In this document: positions 14,679 through 23,161 of the stretch, in pieces
How positions within the stretch are numbered: position 1 is the first letter of the stretch
Layout of the letters: each line of letters begins with the position of its first letter
Source of the DNA: JBGPEQ01 sp050180895
GTDB taxonomy: Bacteria; Pseudomonadota; Alphaproteobacteria; Dongiales; Dongiaceae
Reading direction: 5' to 3'
NCBI GenBank assembly: GCA_050180895.1
Contig: JBFXDS010000023.1
Coordinates: 1-24,403, forward strand
Length of the DNA stretch: 24,403 bases
Notes under the pieces: model-generated
What the model saw: the letters and a program-made list of their open reading frames with translations, nothing else
Database searches by the model: none
What the model was told of the DNA's origin: nothing
Position numbers and translations under genes: made by a program

Positions 14679-15722
14679 CTACTTCAGCAGGTTGGTCCAG
14701 ATGCGGTCGTACATCCGGATCGTTTCGTCCTCGCAGGGCGGCACGAACTCCGGGGCCGGCGCGCCGGCCGGCGGATTGACTTCCGGCGCCGCAACCAGCT
14801 CGGCATCGAGATACGGCTCGACGCCCTTGATGCCGGCGGTGTAGCGGGCGAAGTTCGTCAGCGCCGCGGCGTTCTGCGGGTCCATCATGAAGTTCTGGAA
14901 CTTCTTCGCGTTCTCCAGGTTGGGCGCGCCCTTGAGCACGACGATATTATCCATCCAGCCGGTCATCCCCTCCTTGGGGTAGGCGTATTTCAGGGTCGGC
15001 TTCTCCAGGCGCGCCCGCATGGCGAAGCCGTTCCAGTTCATGCCGGCGGCGGCGTCGCCGGAAACGAGCACCTCCTTGGCGCCGTCGGAGTTGAAGCTCA
15101 TCCAGTGCTGCTTGCCGTTCTGCATGAGGTCGTTGAGCGCCCTGAGCTGCTCCGGGTCGCTGTTGCAGCGGGGGAAGCCCAGATAGCGCAGGCCCGCGTT
15201 CAGGACGTCATTGACGTCCCGCAGCATGTTGATCTTGCCGGACAGCTCCGGCGGCGGATCGAACAGGATCTTCAGCGTATCGATATCGCCCTTGTAGACG
15301 GCGGTGTCGACGGCGAACGAGGTCGTGCCCCACTGGTAGGGGATGGAGTAGTGCCGACCCTGGTCCCAATAGACGTCGACCCACCGCTCATCCATGTTCT
15401 TGAAGTTCTCCATCGCGTTGGGCTCGGTCTTCTCGAGCAGGCCTTCGCTGATCAGGATGGCCACCATGTAGTCGCCGGGCACGGCGACGTCGTAGCCCGT
15501 GGCGCCCGCCTTGAGACGCGCCAGCAGGGTCTCGTTCGAATCGTAGGTATCCAGCGTCACCTCGACGTCGTGCTCCTTGGCGAACTTGTCGAGCAGCTCC
15601 TGGGGGATGTAGTCGAACCAGTTGTAGACGTTGAGCTTGCCTTCGGCCTCGGCCCGCTCCGGCGCGAAGGCGAAAAGCGCCAGCGCCAATGCGGCGACGG
15701 TGCCCGCGAATCTCCTTGTCAT
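14679..15722 (-). CDS. Polyamine ABC transporter periplasmic binding protein (PotD/PotF-like)
   Basis: The 347-aa protein has a Sec signal peptide (MTRRFAGTVAALALALFAFA, cleavage near AEA-EGK). The mature start LNVYNWFDYIPQELLDKFAKEH is typical of PotD/PotF spermidine/putrescine-binding proteins. Further family features are YDVAVPGDYMVAILISEGLLEK, YSIPYQWGTTSFAVDT, and a C-terminal CEDETIRMYDRIWTNLLK. Conserved aromatic residues such as Trp and Tyr of NWFDY and Tyr-Gln-Trp-Gly fit amine binding. It delivers substrate to the permeases encoded just upstream (36-nt gap). A GGGAGA lies before the ATG. The exact amine cannot be told from sequence. Confidence 0.92.
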   Translation of the reverse strand: MTRRFAGTVAALALALFAFAPERAEAEGKLNVYNWFDYIPQELLDKFAKEHDVEVTLDTYDSNETLLARLKAGATGYDVAVPGDYMVAILISEGLLEKTEPNAMENFKNMDERWVDVYWDQGRHYSIPYQWGTTSFAVDTAVYKGDIDTLKILFDPPPELSGKINMLRDVNDVLNAGLRYLGFPRCNSDPEQLRALNDLMQNGKQHWMSFNSDGAKEVLVSGDAAAGMNWNGFAMRARLEKPTLKYAYPKEGMTGWMDNIVVLKGAPNLENAKKFQNFMMDPQNAAALTNFARYTAGIKGVEPYLDAELVAAPEVNPPAGAPAPEFVPPCEDETIRMYDRIWTNLLK

Positions 15723-15758
15723 CTTGGCGTCTCCCTTTCCGTTGGTTGTCGTTCGTGG

Positions 15759-16568
15759 TCAAGCACGGCCGCCCTTGCGGCCGATCAGATAGGACAGCGT
15801 GACGAACAGCATGGACACGCCCAGCAGCAGCGTCGAGATGGCGTTGATCTCCGGCGTCAGTCCGGTGCGCACCATGCCGTAGATCGCCAGGGGCAGCGTC
15901 GTTGCTCCCGGCCCGGTGACCATGTTCGTGATGATGAAATCGTCGAGCGAGATGATGAAGGCCAGCATGAAGCCGGCGACGACGCCGGGGAACAGCAGCG
16001 GCAGGGTCACGTAGCGGAAGGCCTGCCAGCCGTCCGCATAGAGGTCGCGCGCCGCCTCCTCGTACATCGGCTCGATCCCCTCCAGGCGCGCGGCGATTGG
16101 CAGGTAGGCGAAGGGGATGCAGAAGACGACATGCGCCAGCATGACGGACGTCATGCCCAGCGTGATCCCGATCGCGACGAAGAACAGGAGCGTCGCCACC
16201 GCGGAGATGATCTCCGGCACCAGCAGCGGCAGGTTGATGAGGCTGAACGCCATCTCCTGGCCGCGGAAGCGGCGGCCGCGGACCATCGCCAACGCGGCGG
16301 CGGTGGCGAACAGCGTGGCCACGATCGAGGCGACGACGGCCACGGTCAGCGAGTTGACGGTCGCCTGCTGGATGGCGGCGTTGCCGATCGCCTTGGCGTA
16401 CCAGTCGAAGCTGAACCCGCCCCAGGTCGTGATGGAGCGGATCTTGTTGAAGGAGTAGATCGCCATCACCAGGATCGGCGCGTAGAGAAAGACCAGGCAG
16501 ACCCAGGTCAGCGTCCCGAAGCCGGGATAGCGGCGGAGATCGCGCCGCCGCGCTGGCCGGGCGCTCAC
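15759..16568 (-). CDS. Polyamine ABC transporter permease (PotC/PotI-like)
   Basis: The 269-aa inner-membrane protein has six predicted helices. It starts at a GTG (16568) that overlaps the stop of the preceding permease gene by 4 nt (GTGA). The N-terminal part reads LTWVCLVFLYAPILVMAIYSFN, a strong PotC/PotI match. The cytoplasmic EAA loop is EEAARDLYADGWQAFRYVTLPLLFPGVVAG, the contact to the ATPase. A much longer open frame extends upstream to 17519 in this phase, but that part is antisense-free Arg-rich shadow of the other permease. Its second conserved region, FIISLDDFIITNMVTGPGATTLPLAIYG, is diagnostic. It functions with the partner permease as a heterodimer. Confidence 0.92.
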   Translation of the reverse strand: MSARPARRRDLRRYPGFGTLTWVCLVFLYAPILVMAIYSFNKIRSITTWGGFSFDWYAKAIGNAAIQQATVNSLTVAVVASIVATLFATAAALAMVRGRRFRGQEMAFSLINLPLLVPEIISAVATLLFFVAIGITLGMTSVMLAHVVFCIPFAYLPIAARLEGIEPMYEEAARDLYADGWQAFRYVTLPLLFPGVVAGFMLAFIISLDDFIITNMVTGPGATTLPLAIYGMVRTGLTPEINAISTLLLGVSMLFVTLSYLIGRKGGRA

Positions 16569-17503
16569 GACAGCCTCGACCTGGCGCGCAGCTGCTGGCG
16601 CGCATAGACCATCAGCGCCACCAGCACGATGCTCATCAGGATGATCGCCGCGGCGGAGCCGAACGGCCAGTTGCGCGAGCTCTGGAACTGCAGCGCGATC
16701 ATGTTGCCGACCATGAGGTTCCGGCCGCCGCCCAGCAGATCGGGCGCGATGAAGGCGCCGATGCTGGGGATGAACACCAGCAGCGCGCCGGCGACGATTC
16801 CGGGCCTGGCCAGCGGCAGGATGATCTCGCGCAGGATCGTCCAGCGGTCGGCGTAGAGGTCGTAGGCCGCTTCCATCAGGCGGAAGTCGAAACGCTCGAT
16901 GGCCGCGTAGATCGGCAGCACCATGAACGGCAGGTAGCTGTAGACCAGCCCGATGCCGACGCCGACGTTCGTGTAGGCGATGCGCACGGGGCCGTCGACG
17001 ACGCCCAGCGACAGCAGGGCATGGTTCAGCGGGCCCTCGTCGCGGACCAGGAACAGCATCGAGATCGTGCGGATCAGCAGGTTCACCCAGTACGGCACCG
17101 TGATCAGCAGGATCCAGGCGTTGCGCTGCCGGACCGGGCGGGTGGCGATGAAATAGGCGGTCGGAAAGCCGACGAGGAAGCAGGCGAGCGTCGCGAACGA
17201 CGCCTGCAGGAACGAGCGGCCGAAGATCTCCAGATAGGCGGTTGAGAAGACCAGCGAGTCGTCGAAGATGTCGCGCTCGAAGAGGAACTGGACGTAGGCG
17301 CCGCCGGAGAGCTCCCAGATCACGCCGCCGAAGGTCGCCGGCGTGAGGAACGAATAGACGAGGACGATGCCGAGCGGCAGCACCAGCAGGCCGAATATGG
17401 TGAGCAGGGCCGGAGACAGAAGAGCCGCCCGCAGCAGGCCGCGGCGGCGGGCACGCTGGCGCCCCGATACGGCGATCTCGGGAAGCGCGGTGGCGGTATC
17501 CAT
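16565..17503 (-). CDS. Polyamine ABC transporter permease (PotB/PotH-like)
   Basis: The 312-aa protein has six predicted membrane helices and a basic cytoplasmic N-terminus (RQRARRRGLL). The signature regions are LLTIFGLLVLPLGIVLVYSFL, VPYWVNLLIRTISMLFLV and the EAA loop MEAAYDLYADRWTILREIILPLARPG. IGAFIAPDLLGGGRNLMVGNMI closes the family pattern. It follows the ATPase gene by 12 nt and overlaps the second permease by 4 nt, showing tight translational coupling. The long insert LSGGAYVQFLFERDIFDD between the first two helices is a periplasmic loop seen in PotB/PotH proteins. Confidence 0.92.
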   Translation of the reverse strand: MDTATALPEIAVSGRQRARRRGLLRAALLSPALLTIFGLLVLPLGIVLVYSFLTPATFGGVIWELSGGAYVQFLFERDIFDDSLVFSTAYLEIFGRSFLQASFATLACFLVGFPTAYFIATRPVRQRNAWILLITVPYWVNLLIRTISMLFLVRDEGPLNHALLSLGVVDGPVRIAYTNVGVGIGLVYSYLPFMVLPIYAAIERFDFRLMEAAYDLYADRWTILREIILPLARPGIVAGALLVFIPSIGAFIAPDLLGGGRNLMVGNMIALQFQSSRNWPFGSAAAIILMSIVLVALMVYARQQLRARSRLS

Positions 17504-17515
17504 CTGTCGCGGCCC

Positions 17516-18628
<1,113 letters not shown>

Positions 18629-19062
18629 GTCCCGTTTTTGTGACTGCGCGGGTCGCTTGAGGCGATGATGCCGCACACTTCGCGACAGGGTCAAGCCGGA
18701 CTCGCAGCGACCGCGCGCCGAGCCGGAATTCCAGGCGACGGGACAGGCGCTCCCTTGTCTCTCGCCCGCGATGGCCGCCCGGCAGCATAGTCCGGAGCCG
18801 GCCGGAGGTCTCGTGTACTCCAGAGCCGAAAATCACCGGTTCCCGCGATATATAGGAATATATACTTAGAAGATCGACAGCCGCTGCCGTTCCCCTGCTA
18901 ACTCGCTGGGCTGAATGCTGCGGCTACCGGACCGTCCGACGGCGAGCGGGAGCGGGCGCTCCGGTCCCGAGGAGCGCCAGGCATGATTTGCGAATGATTC
19001 TCGTTAGCATTATCATTCCCCCGCGGACCTCGAGTTCGCGCCGTCAAACGTCACGCCGTCCC
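18629..19062. promoter_or_regulatory. Divergent intergenic region between the polyamine importer and the A-carrier-acyltransferase gene
   Basis: 434 nt with no supported gene. It should contain the promoters of both divergent transcripts. Two features stand out: an AT-rich block at 18847-18865 (GATATATAGGAATATATAC) in otherwise GC-rich DNA, and a Fur-box-like palindrome at 18990-19018. A well-placed GAGGAG precedes an ATG at 18983, but that frame stops after four codons. Confidence 0.55.
18990..19018 (+). promoter_or_regulatory. Fur-box-like operator
   Basis: GCGAATGATTCTCGTTAGC (18990-19008) matches 13 of 19 positions of the classical Fur consensus by hand alignment, and the following CATTATCATTC extends the symmetry (AATGAT at one side, ATCATT at the other). 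Overlapping Fur dimers often cover such 25-30 nt AT-rich stretches. It lies 45-70 nt ahead of the ATG at 19063, a location suited to iron-dependent repression. Alphaproteobacteria may use Fur/Mur or Irr/RirA instead, so the regulator is not certain. Confidence 0.5.
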
Positions 19063-21633
19063 ATGGTCCCAGGTTTCGTCGAGCATCTTGCGCGCGGGGG
19101 CGACGCGCCGGCCCTCCTGTTCCCGGGCGGCTGGTCGATCGGCTATGCGGAGCTTGCCCGCCGCGTCGACCGGCAGGCGCGGCTGTTCGGCAGCCGCAAG
19201 CGGCTGGTGGCGGTGGAGGCCCGCGCTTCCGAGCACGCGATCATCGCCTACCTGGCGGCGCTCAAGGGCGGACACGCCGTCGCCCTCCTGCCGCCGGACG
19301 ATGCGGACGCCGCGGCGCGGTTCGAGGCCGATTTCCGGCCCGACTGCACCTGCCGGACGGTCGACGGCCGCTGGCGCACGGCGGCTGCCGCGGGCCCGCC
19401 GGCGGGCGACCCGCATCCCGACCTCGCGCTCCTTCTCTCCACCTCCGGGAGCACGGGGCTCAGCCGCTGGGTGCGGCTTTCGGCCGGCAACCTCGCGGCG
19501 AACGCCGACGCCATCGCGGCATATCTGGGCCTCGGGCACGGCGAGCGCGGCGCGCTCATCCTGCCGCTGCATTACTGCTACGGCCTGTCGGTCCTGAACG
19601 CGCACCTGGCGGCCGGCGCCGCCGTCTTCGTCGCCGGCAAGTCCATCCTCGATCCGGCGTTCCTCGACGACCTGCGCCGCAACCGCTGCACCAATCTCGC
19701 CGGCGTCCCCTATTCCTACGAGCTGCTCGAGCAGACCGGGTTCTGCGACGCCGCGCTTCCGGACCTGCGGTTCATGACGGTGGCCGGCGGCCGGCTGTCG
19801 CCCGAGCTGGTGCGCCGCTACCATGCCCACCTGTCGCGGCGCGGCGGGCGGCTCTTCGTCATGTACGGCCAGACGGAGGCGACCGCGCGGATCGCCTTCG
19901 TGCCGCCGGACCGGCTGGCCGGCAACGAGGACAGGATCGGCGTCGCCATCCCCGGCGGCGCGCTTTGCCTCGTCGGCGAGGACGGACGGACGATCGACGC
20001 GGCGGAGACGGCGGGCGAACTCGTCTATCGCGGCCCGAACGTGATGATGGGCTATGCCGGCGGCCGCGCCGACCTCGGACGCGGCGCGGAGATCGCCGAA
20101 CTCAGGACCGGCGACCTGGCGATGCGCGACCGCCACGGCCTGTACCGGATCGTCGGCCGGTTGCGGCGCATGTCGAAGATCGCCGGGCTGCGCGTCGCGC
20201 ACGATGCCCTCGAACAGGCCCTGGCCGCGCACGGCATCGCGGCCGCGGTGGTCGGCGACGACCGCGCCGTCCTGGCGGCCTATACGTCGGCGCAGCCCGA
20301 GCGCGAGGTGCGGCGACGACTGGCCGCGGCGAGCGGCCTGGCGCCGTTCCACGTCAGGGCCAAGGCCGTCGCGGTCCTGCCGCGCCTGGCCTCCGGCAAG
20401 ATCGACTACGAGCGGCTGGGACGCCACCTCGCCGAGGAACCGGCGCAACGCGCCGACAGCATCCAGGACGTCTTCCGCCACGCCTTCTTTCCGCACGCCG
20501 TGCGGGGCAGCGACAGTTTCGCCTCGCTGGCCGGGGACTCGCTGCGCCATGTCCAACTCTCGCTGGGGCTGGAGCGCGTCCTCGGGCACATCCCGAAGGA
20601 CTGGGAGCAGATGCCGGTCGCGCACCTCGCGGCGCTGCGGCAGGAGACGCGCGGGATGCAGACCGTGGGCACGGACCTGATCCTCCGCGCCCTGGCGATC
20701 CTGCTCGTCGTCGTGCAGCACGCCACGCTGTGGCCGGTCCCCGGCGGCGCCGCCGCCATGGTCATGCTGATCGGCTTCAGCCTGGCGCGCTTCCAGAGCA
20801 GCGCGCTGTTCGCCGGCGACCATCCGCGGCTGCTGCGCCCGCTGGCGGCCGTCCTCGTCCCCTACTACCTGATCCTGGCCGGCTACGGCATCGCCTGGGG
20901 CGAGGTTCCCTGGGCCTCGGTCTTCCTGGTCGGGAACTTCGGCTTCGCCGACCCGGCGGACCACTCGATGCTCCCGTTCCTCTATTGGTTCGTCGAGGCC
21001 TACGTGCAGATGCTCCTGGTTTGGATCGGGCTGTTCCTGGCGCCGCCGGTCCGGCGCTTCGCGCGGCGCGCGCCGTTCGCCTTCGGGCTGGCGTTCCTCG
21101 CCGCCGCCATGGCGGCCCGCATCGTCGGCCCCGAGCTGTGGCCGCTCGGCGAGCGCGAGCTCTTCACCCTGCCCTGGATCCTCTACCTCGCCGCCTTCGG
21201 ATGGTGCGTCTGCTTCGCCGATACGCCGGCGAAGAAGCTGGCGCTGCTCGCCGCCGGCGCCGCCGTCTTCCCCCTCGTGGCCTATCTCGGCGGCAACTGG
21301 GTGGGCTCCTGGATCAAGTACATGCTGCAGTTCCTGTGCCTGGCCGCGCTCCTGTTCGCGCCGCGCATCCGCCTGCCGCGGACCGTCATCGGCCTGGCGC
21401 TGCCGGTGTCGGCGGCGAGCTATCACATCTATCTCTTCCACCGGTTCGCGCCCGAGCTGATCCTGCAGCCGCTGCAGGCCGCGCTGCCGGAGCCGGTCTT
21501 CACCGCTGCCGCGATCGCCGGCGGCGTCGCCATCGGACTTCTGACCTGCGAGATCCAGAAGAGCGCGGTCCAGCGCCTGGCCGCGGCGAGCGCCGCGCCG
21601 AAGGGCGCGAGCTGGTCCGGCTCCACGGCGTGA
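19063..21633 (+). CDS. Fused adenylation - carrier protein - membrane acyltransferase-3 protein
   Basis: The 856-aa protein has three parts. Residues 1-450 form an AMP-binding (ANL) domain: STSGSTGLSRWV (A3, usual Lys replaced by Arg), YGQTE (268-272), TGD (349-351), SKIAG around Lys372, and SGKIDY with catalytic Lys446. Residues about 455-530 form a carrier domain with DSFASLAGDSL, Ser493 being the phosphopantetheine site. Residues about 535-845 hold roughly ten membrane helices with LILRALAILLVVVQH, the Arg/His signature (Arg542, His553) of acyltransferase family 3. The likely logic is to activate an acid with ATP, load it on the carrier, and transfer it at the membrane. The segment HYCYGLSVLNAHLAAGAA resembles acyl- rather than amino-acid-activating enzymes. 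The frame is open from TTG 18988, but that runs through the Fur-like box, so ATG 19063 is chosen despite a poor ribosome binding site. Confidence 0.88.
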   Translation: MVPGFVEHLARGGDAPALLFPGGWSIGYAELARRVDRQARLFGSRKRLVAVEARASEHAIIAYLAALKGGHAVALLPPDDADAAARFEADFRPDCTCRTVDGRWRTAAAAGPPAGDPHPDLALLLSTSGSTGLSRWVRLSAGNLAANADAIAAYLGLGHGERGALILPLHYCYGLSVLNAHLAAGAAVFVAGKSILDPAFLDDLRRNRCTNLAGVPYSYELLEQTGFCDAALPDLRFMTVAGGRLSPELVRRYHAHLSRRGGRLFVMYGQTEATARIAFVPPDRLAGNEDRIGVAIPGGALCLVGEDGRTIDAAETAGELVYRGPNVMMGYAGGRADLGRGAEIAELRTGDLAMRDRHGLYRIVGRLRRMSKIAGLRVAHDALEQALAAHGIAAAVVGDDRAVLAAYTSAQPEREVRRRLAAASGLAPFHVRAKAVAVLPRLASGKIDYERLGRHLAEEPAQRADSIQDVFRHAFFPHAVRGSDSFASLAGDSLRHVQLSLGLERVLGHIPKDWEQMPVAHLAALRQETRGMQTVGTDLILRALAILLVVVQHATLWPVPGGAAAMVMLIGFSLARFQSSALFAGDHPRLLRPLAAVLVPYYLILAGYGIAWGEVPWASVFLVGNFGFADPADHSMLPFLYWFVEAYVQMLLVWIGLFLAPPVRRFARRAPFAFGLAFLAAAMAARIVGPELWPLGERELFTLPWILYLAAFGWCVCFADTPAKKLALLAAGAAVFPLVAYLGGNWVGSWIKYMLQFLCLAALLFAPRIRLPRTVIGLALPVSAASYHIYLFHRFAPELILQPLQAALPEPVFTAAAIAGGVAIGLLTCEIQKSAVQRLAAASAAPKGASWSGSTA

Positions 21634-21797
21634 GCGGTCACCGGCGGATCCGCCCACGATCCGGCGCGAACGGCCCCCCCACCCGGCAGGGAACCCGCCG
21701 GCCTATCAGGTGTTTCTTCAACGGCTGTCGCTCCGCGCGGGTCCGCAACCCGTGGTTGCCGAGAGACGGCGGCCGGTGAGATCGGAGGGAGGGCACC

Positions 21798-22070
21798 GTG
21801 ATCAACTTCATCGTATGGCTGATCCTGGGCGGCGTCATCGGCTGGCTGGCCAGCCTGGTCATGCGGACCGACGCGCAGCAGGGCATATTCCTGAACATCG
21901 TGGTCGGCATCGTCGGCGCCATCATCGGCGGGCTGCTGATCTCGCCGCTGCTCGGCGCCGCCACCATCAACCAGAACGACTTCAGCATCGCCGGCCTCGT
22001 CGTCTCCTTCGTCGGCGCGATCATCCTGCTCGCCATCGTGAACCTGTTCCGCCGCGGCCGGGTCCGCTAG
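21798..22070 (+). CDS. GlsB/YeaQ/YmgE family small membrane protein
   Basis: The 90-aa product begins INFIVWLILGGVIGWLASLVM and has three hydrophobic helices. The Gly-rich IVVGIVGAIIGGLLISPLLG and SIAGLVVSFVGAIILLAIVNLF are the pattern of transglycosylase-associated (GlsB/YeaQ) stress proteins. Its precise role is unknown; relatives are often induced by stress. It starts with GTG behind GGAGGGA at good spacing. It is 164 nt after the fused acyltransferase gene and probably has its own promoter; a hairpin at 22100-22125 follows it. Confidence 0.92.
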   Translation: MINFIVWLILGGVIGWLASLVMRTDAQQGIFLNIVVGIVGAIIGGLLISPLLGAATINQNDFSIAGLVVSFVGAIILLAIVNLFRRGRVR

Positions 22071-22099
22071 GTCCGGAGTCCGTCCCGGCAAGGCTGCAC

Positions 22100-22125
22100 G
22101 CCGCGCGGTCTTCCGGCCGCGCGGC
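22100..22125 (+). terminator. GC-rich hairpin after the GlsB-like gene
   Basis: GCCGCGCGG (22100-22108) and CCGCGCGGC (22117-22125) form a 9-bp stem with an 8-nt loop, 30 nt past the stop codon. There is no T-run, so it may end transcription only weakly or with Rho. Confidence 0.45.
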
Positions 22126-22227
22126 GCCGATCCCCGCGGGCGCGCGGCGGTCGCCGGCGTTTGGGTTGCGGGCAGCGGGCCTGTATGCTCGCGCTCCGGG
22201 AGATCGCATGACGCAAAGCGGGCGGAC

Positions 22228-22272
22228 ATGAAGACGCTGTTCATCGCCGGCATCGGCGCGGGCGACGGTTGA
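22228..22272 (+). pseudogene. Possible remnant of a cobalamin methyltransferase gene (cobF-like start)
   Basis: An ATG opens a frame of only 14 codons, MKTLFIAGIGAGDG and stop. MKTLFIAGIGAGD is the typical first strand and Gly-rich loop of precorrin/tetrapyrrole methyltransferases, most like CobF (precorrin-6A synthase). Nothing after it matches the rest of that enzyme. It lies just before a BtuF-like gene, a sensible cobalamin context, so it may be the scar of an internal deletion. With 13 residues, chance or a leader peptide cannot be excluded. Confidence 0.35.
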
Positions 22273-22294
22273 GATCGCAGCGGATCGGTGCGGC

Positions 22295-23089
22295 ATGTTC
22301 CCGCCGGAGCGGATCGTCTGCCTGACCGAGGAGACCGTCGAGACGCTCTATCTCCTGGGCGAGCAGCGGCGCATCGTCGGCATCTCCGGCTATTGCGTGC
22401 GCCCGCCGCAAGCGCGGCGGGAGAAGCCGCGGGTTTCCGCCTTCGTCTCGGCCGACATCCCCAAGATCCTGGCGCTGGCGCCGGACCTGGTGCTGGCCTT
22501 CTCCGACCTGCAGGCCGACATCGTCGCCGCGCTCGTGCGCGAGGGCGTCGCCGTGCATGCGTTCAACCAGCGCAGCATCGCCGGAATCCTCGAGATGGTG
22601 CGGCTGCTGGGCGCGCTGGTCGGCGCCGGGGCGCGGGCCGAGCGCCTGGCCGCCGAGCTCGCGGCCGGCGTCGCGGCAGCGCAGCGCCGCGGCGACGCGC
22701 TGTCACGCCGGCCGCGGGTGTATTTCGAGGAATGGGACGCGCCGATGATCGCGGGCATCGGCTGGGTGTCTGAGCTGGTCGAGGCCGCCGGCGGCACCGA
22801 CGTCTTCGCCGACCGCGCCGGCCGCAAGGCGGCGACGGAGCGGATCGTGACGCCGGCGGAGGTCGTCGCCCGCGCGCCCGACATCATCCTCGGCTCCTGG
22901 TGCGGGAAGAAGTTCCGGCCGGAGAGGCTGGCGGCCCGGCCGGGCTTCGACCGCATCCCCGCGGTGCGGCAGGGCGCGCTGCACGAGATCAAATCGCCGC
23001 TGATCCTGCAGCCGGGGCCGGCGGCCCTGACCGATGGGCTGGCGGCGCTGCAGGCGGTCATCGCGGACTGGCGGCCGCCCGAGGGCTGA
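22295..23089 (+). CDS. BtuF-like cobalamin-binding/periplasmic-binding-fold protein without signal peptide
   Basis: The 264-aa protein has the Fe3+-siderophore/B12-binding (TroA-like) fold: RIVCLTEETVETLYLLGEQRRIVGISGYC, SADIPKILALAPDLVLAFSDLQ, and APDIILGSWCGKKF. The C-terminal half contains FEEWDAPMIAGIGWVSELVEAAGGTDVF, a recurrent BtuF-like pattern. It begins directly at the fold with no signal peptide, and no permease or ATPase gene is adjacent, so it is probably a cytoplasmic relative rather than an importer component. The ligand may be a corrinoid (inference supported by the cobF-like remnant just upstream) or another metal chelate. ATG 22295 is the natural start. Confidence 0.85.
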   Translation: MFPPERIVCLTEETVETLYLLGEQRRIVGISGYCVRPPQARREKPRVSAFVSADIPKILALAPDLVLAFSDLQADIVAALVREGVAVHAFNQRSIAGILEMVRLLGALVGAGARAERLAAELAAGVAAAQRRGDALSRRPRVYFEEWDAPMIAGIGWVSELVEAAGGTDVFADRAGRKAATERIVTPAEVVARAPDIILGSWCGKKFRPERLAARPGFDRIPAVRQGALHEIKSPLILQPGPAALTDGLAALQAVIADWRPPEG

Positions 23090-23161
23090 GCGCGGGGCTC
23101 TACCGAAGAGCGCCGCGACAAAGTTCTTGAAATGTTCTGGACACTGGGATAGGCTGTCCAC

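Noticed and set aside
14673..16607. 644-aa open frame on the + strand across the binding protein and permease genes
   Set aside because: Antisense shadow; composition is His/Arg/Asp/Gln-rich and it crosses two real gene borders.
18983..18997. ATG with a good GAGGAG upstream of the acyltransferase gene
   Set aside because: The frame stops after four codons; it may be a leader, but nothing supports a gene.
19051..21657. 868-aa open frame on the - strand opposite the fused acyltransferase gene
   Set aside because: Low-complexity Arg/Gln/Asp-rich translation, antisense to a gene with complete motifs on the + strand.
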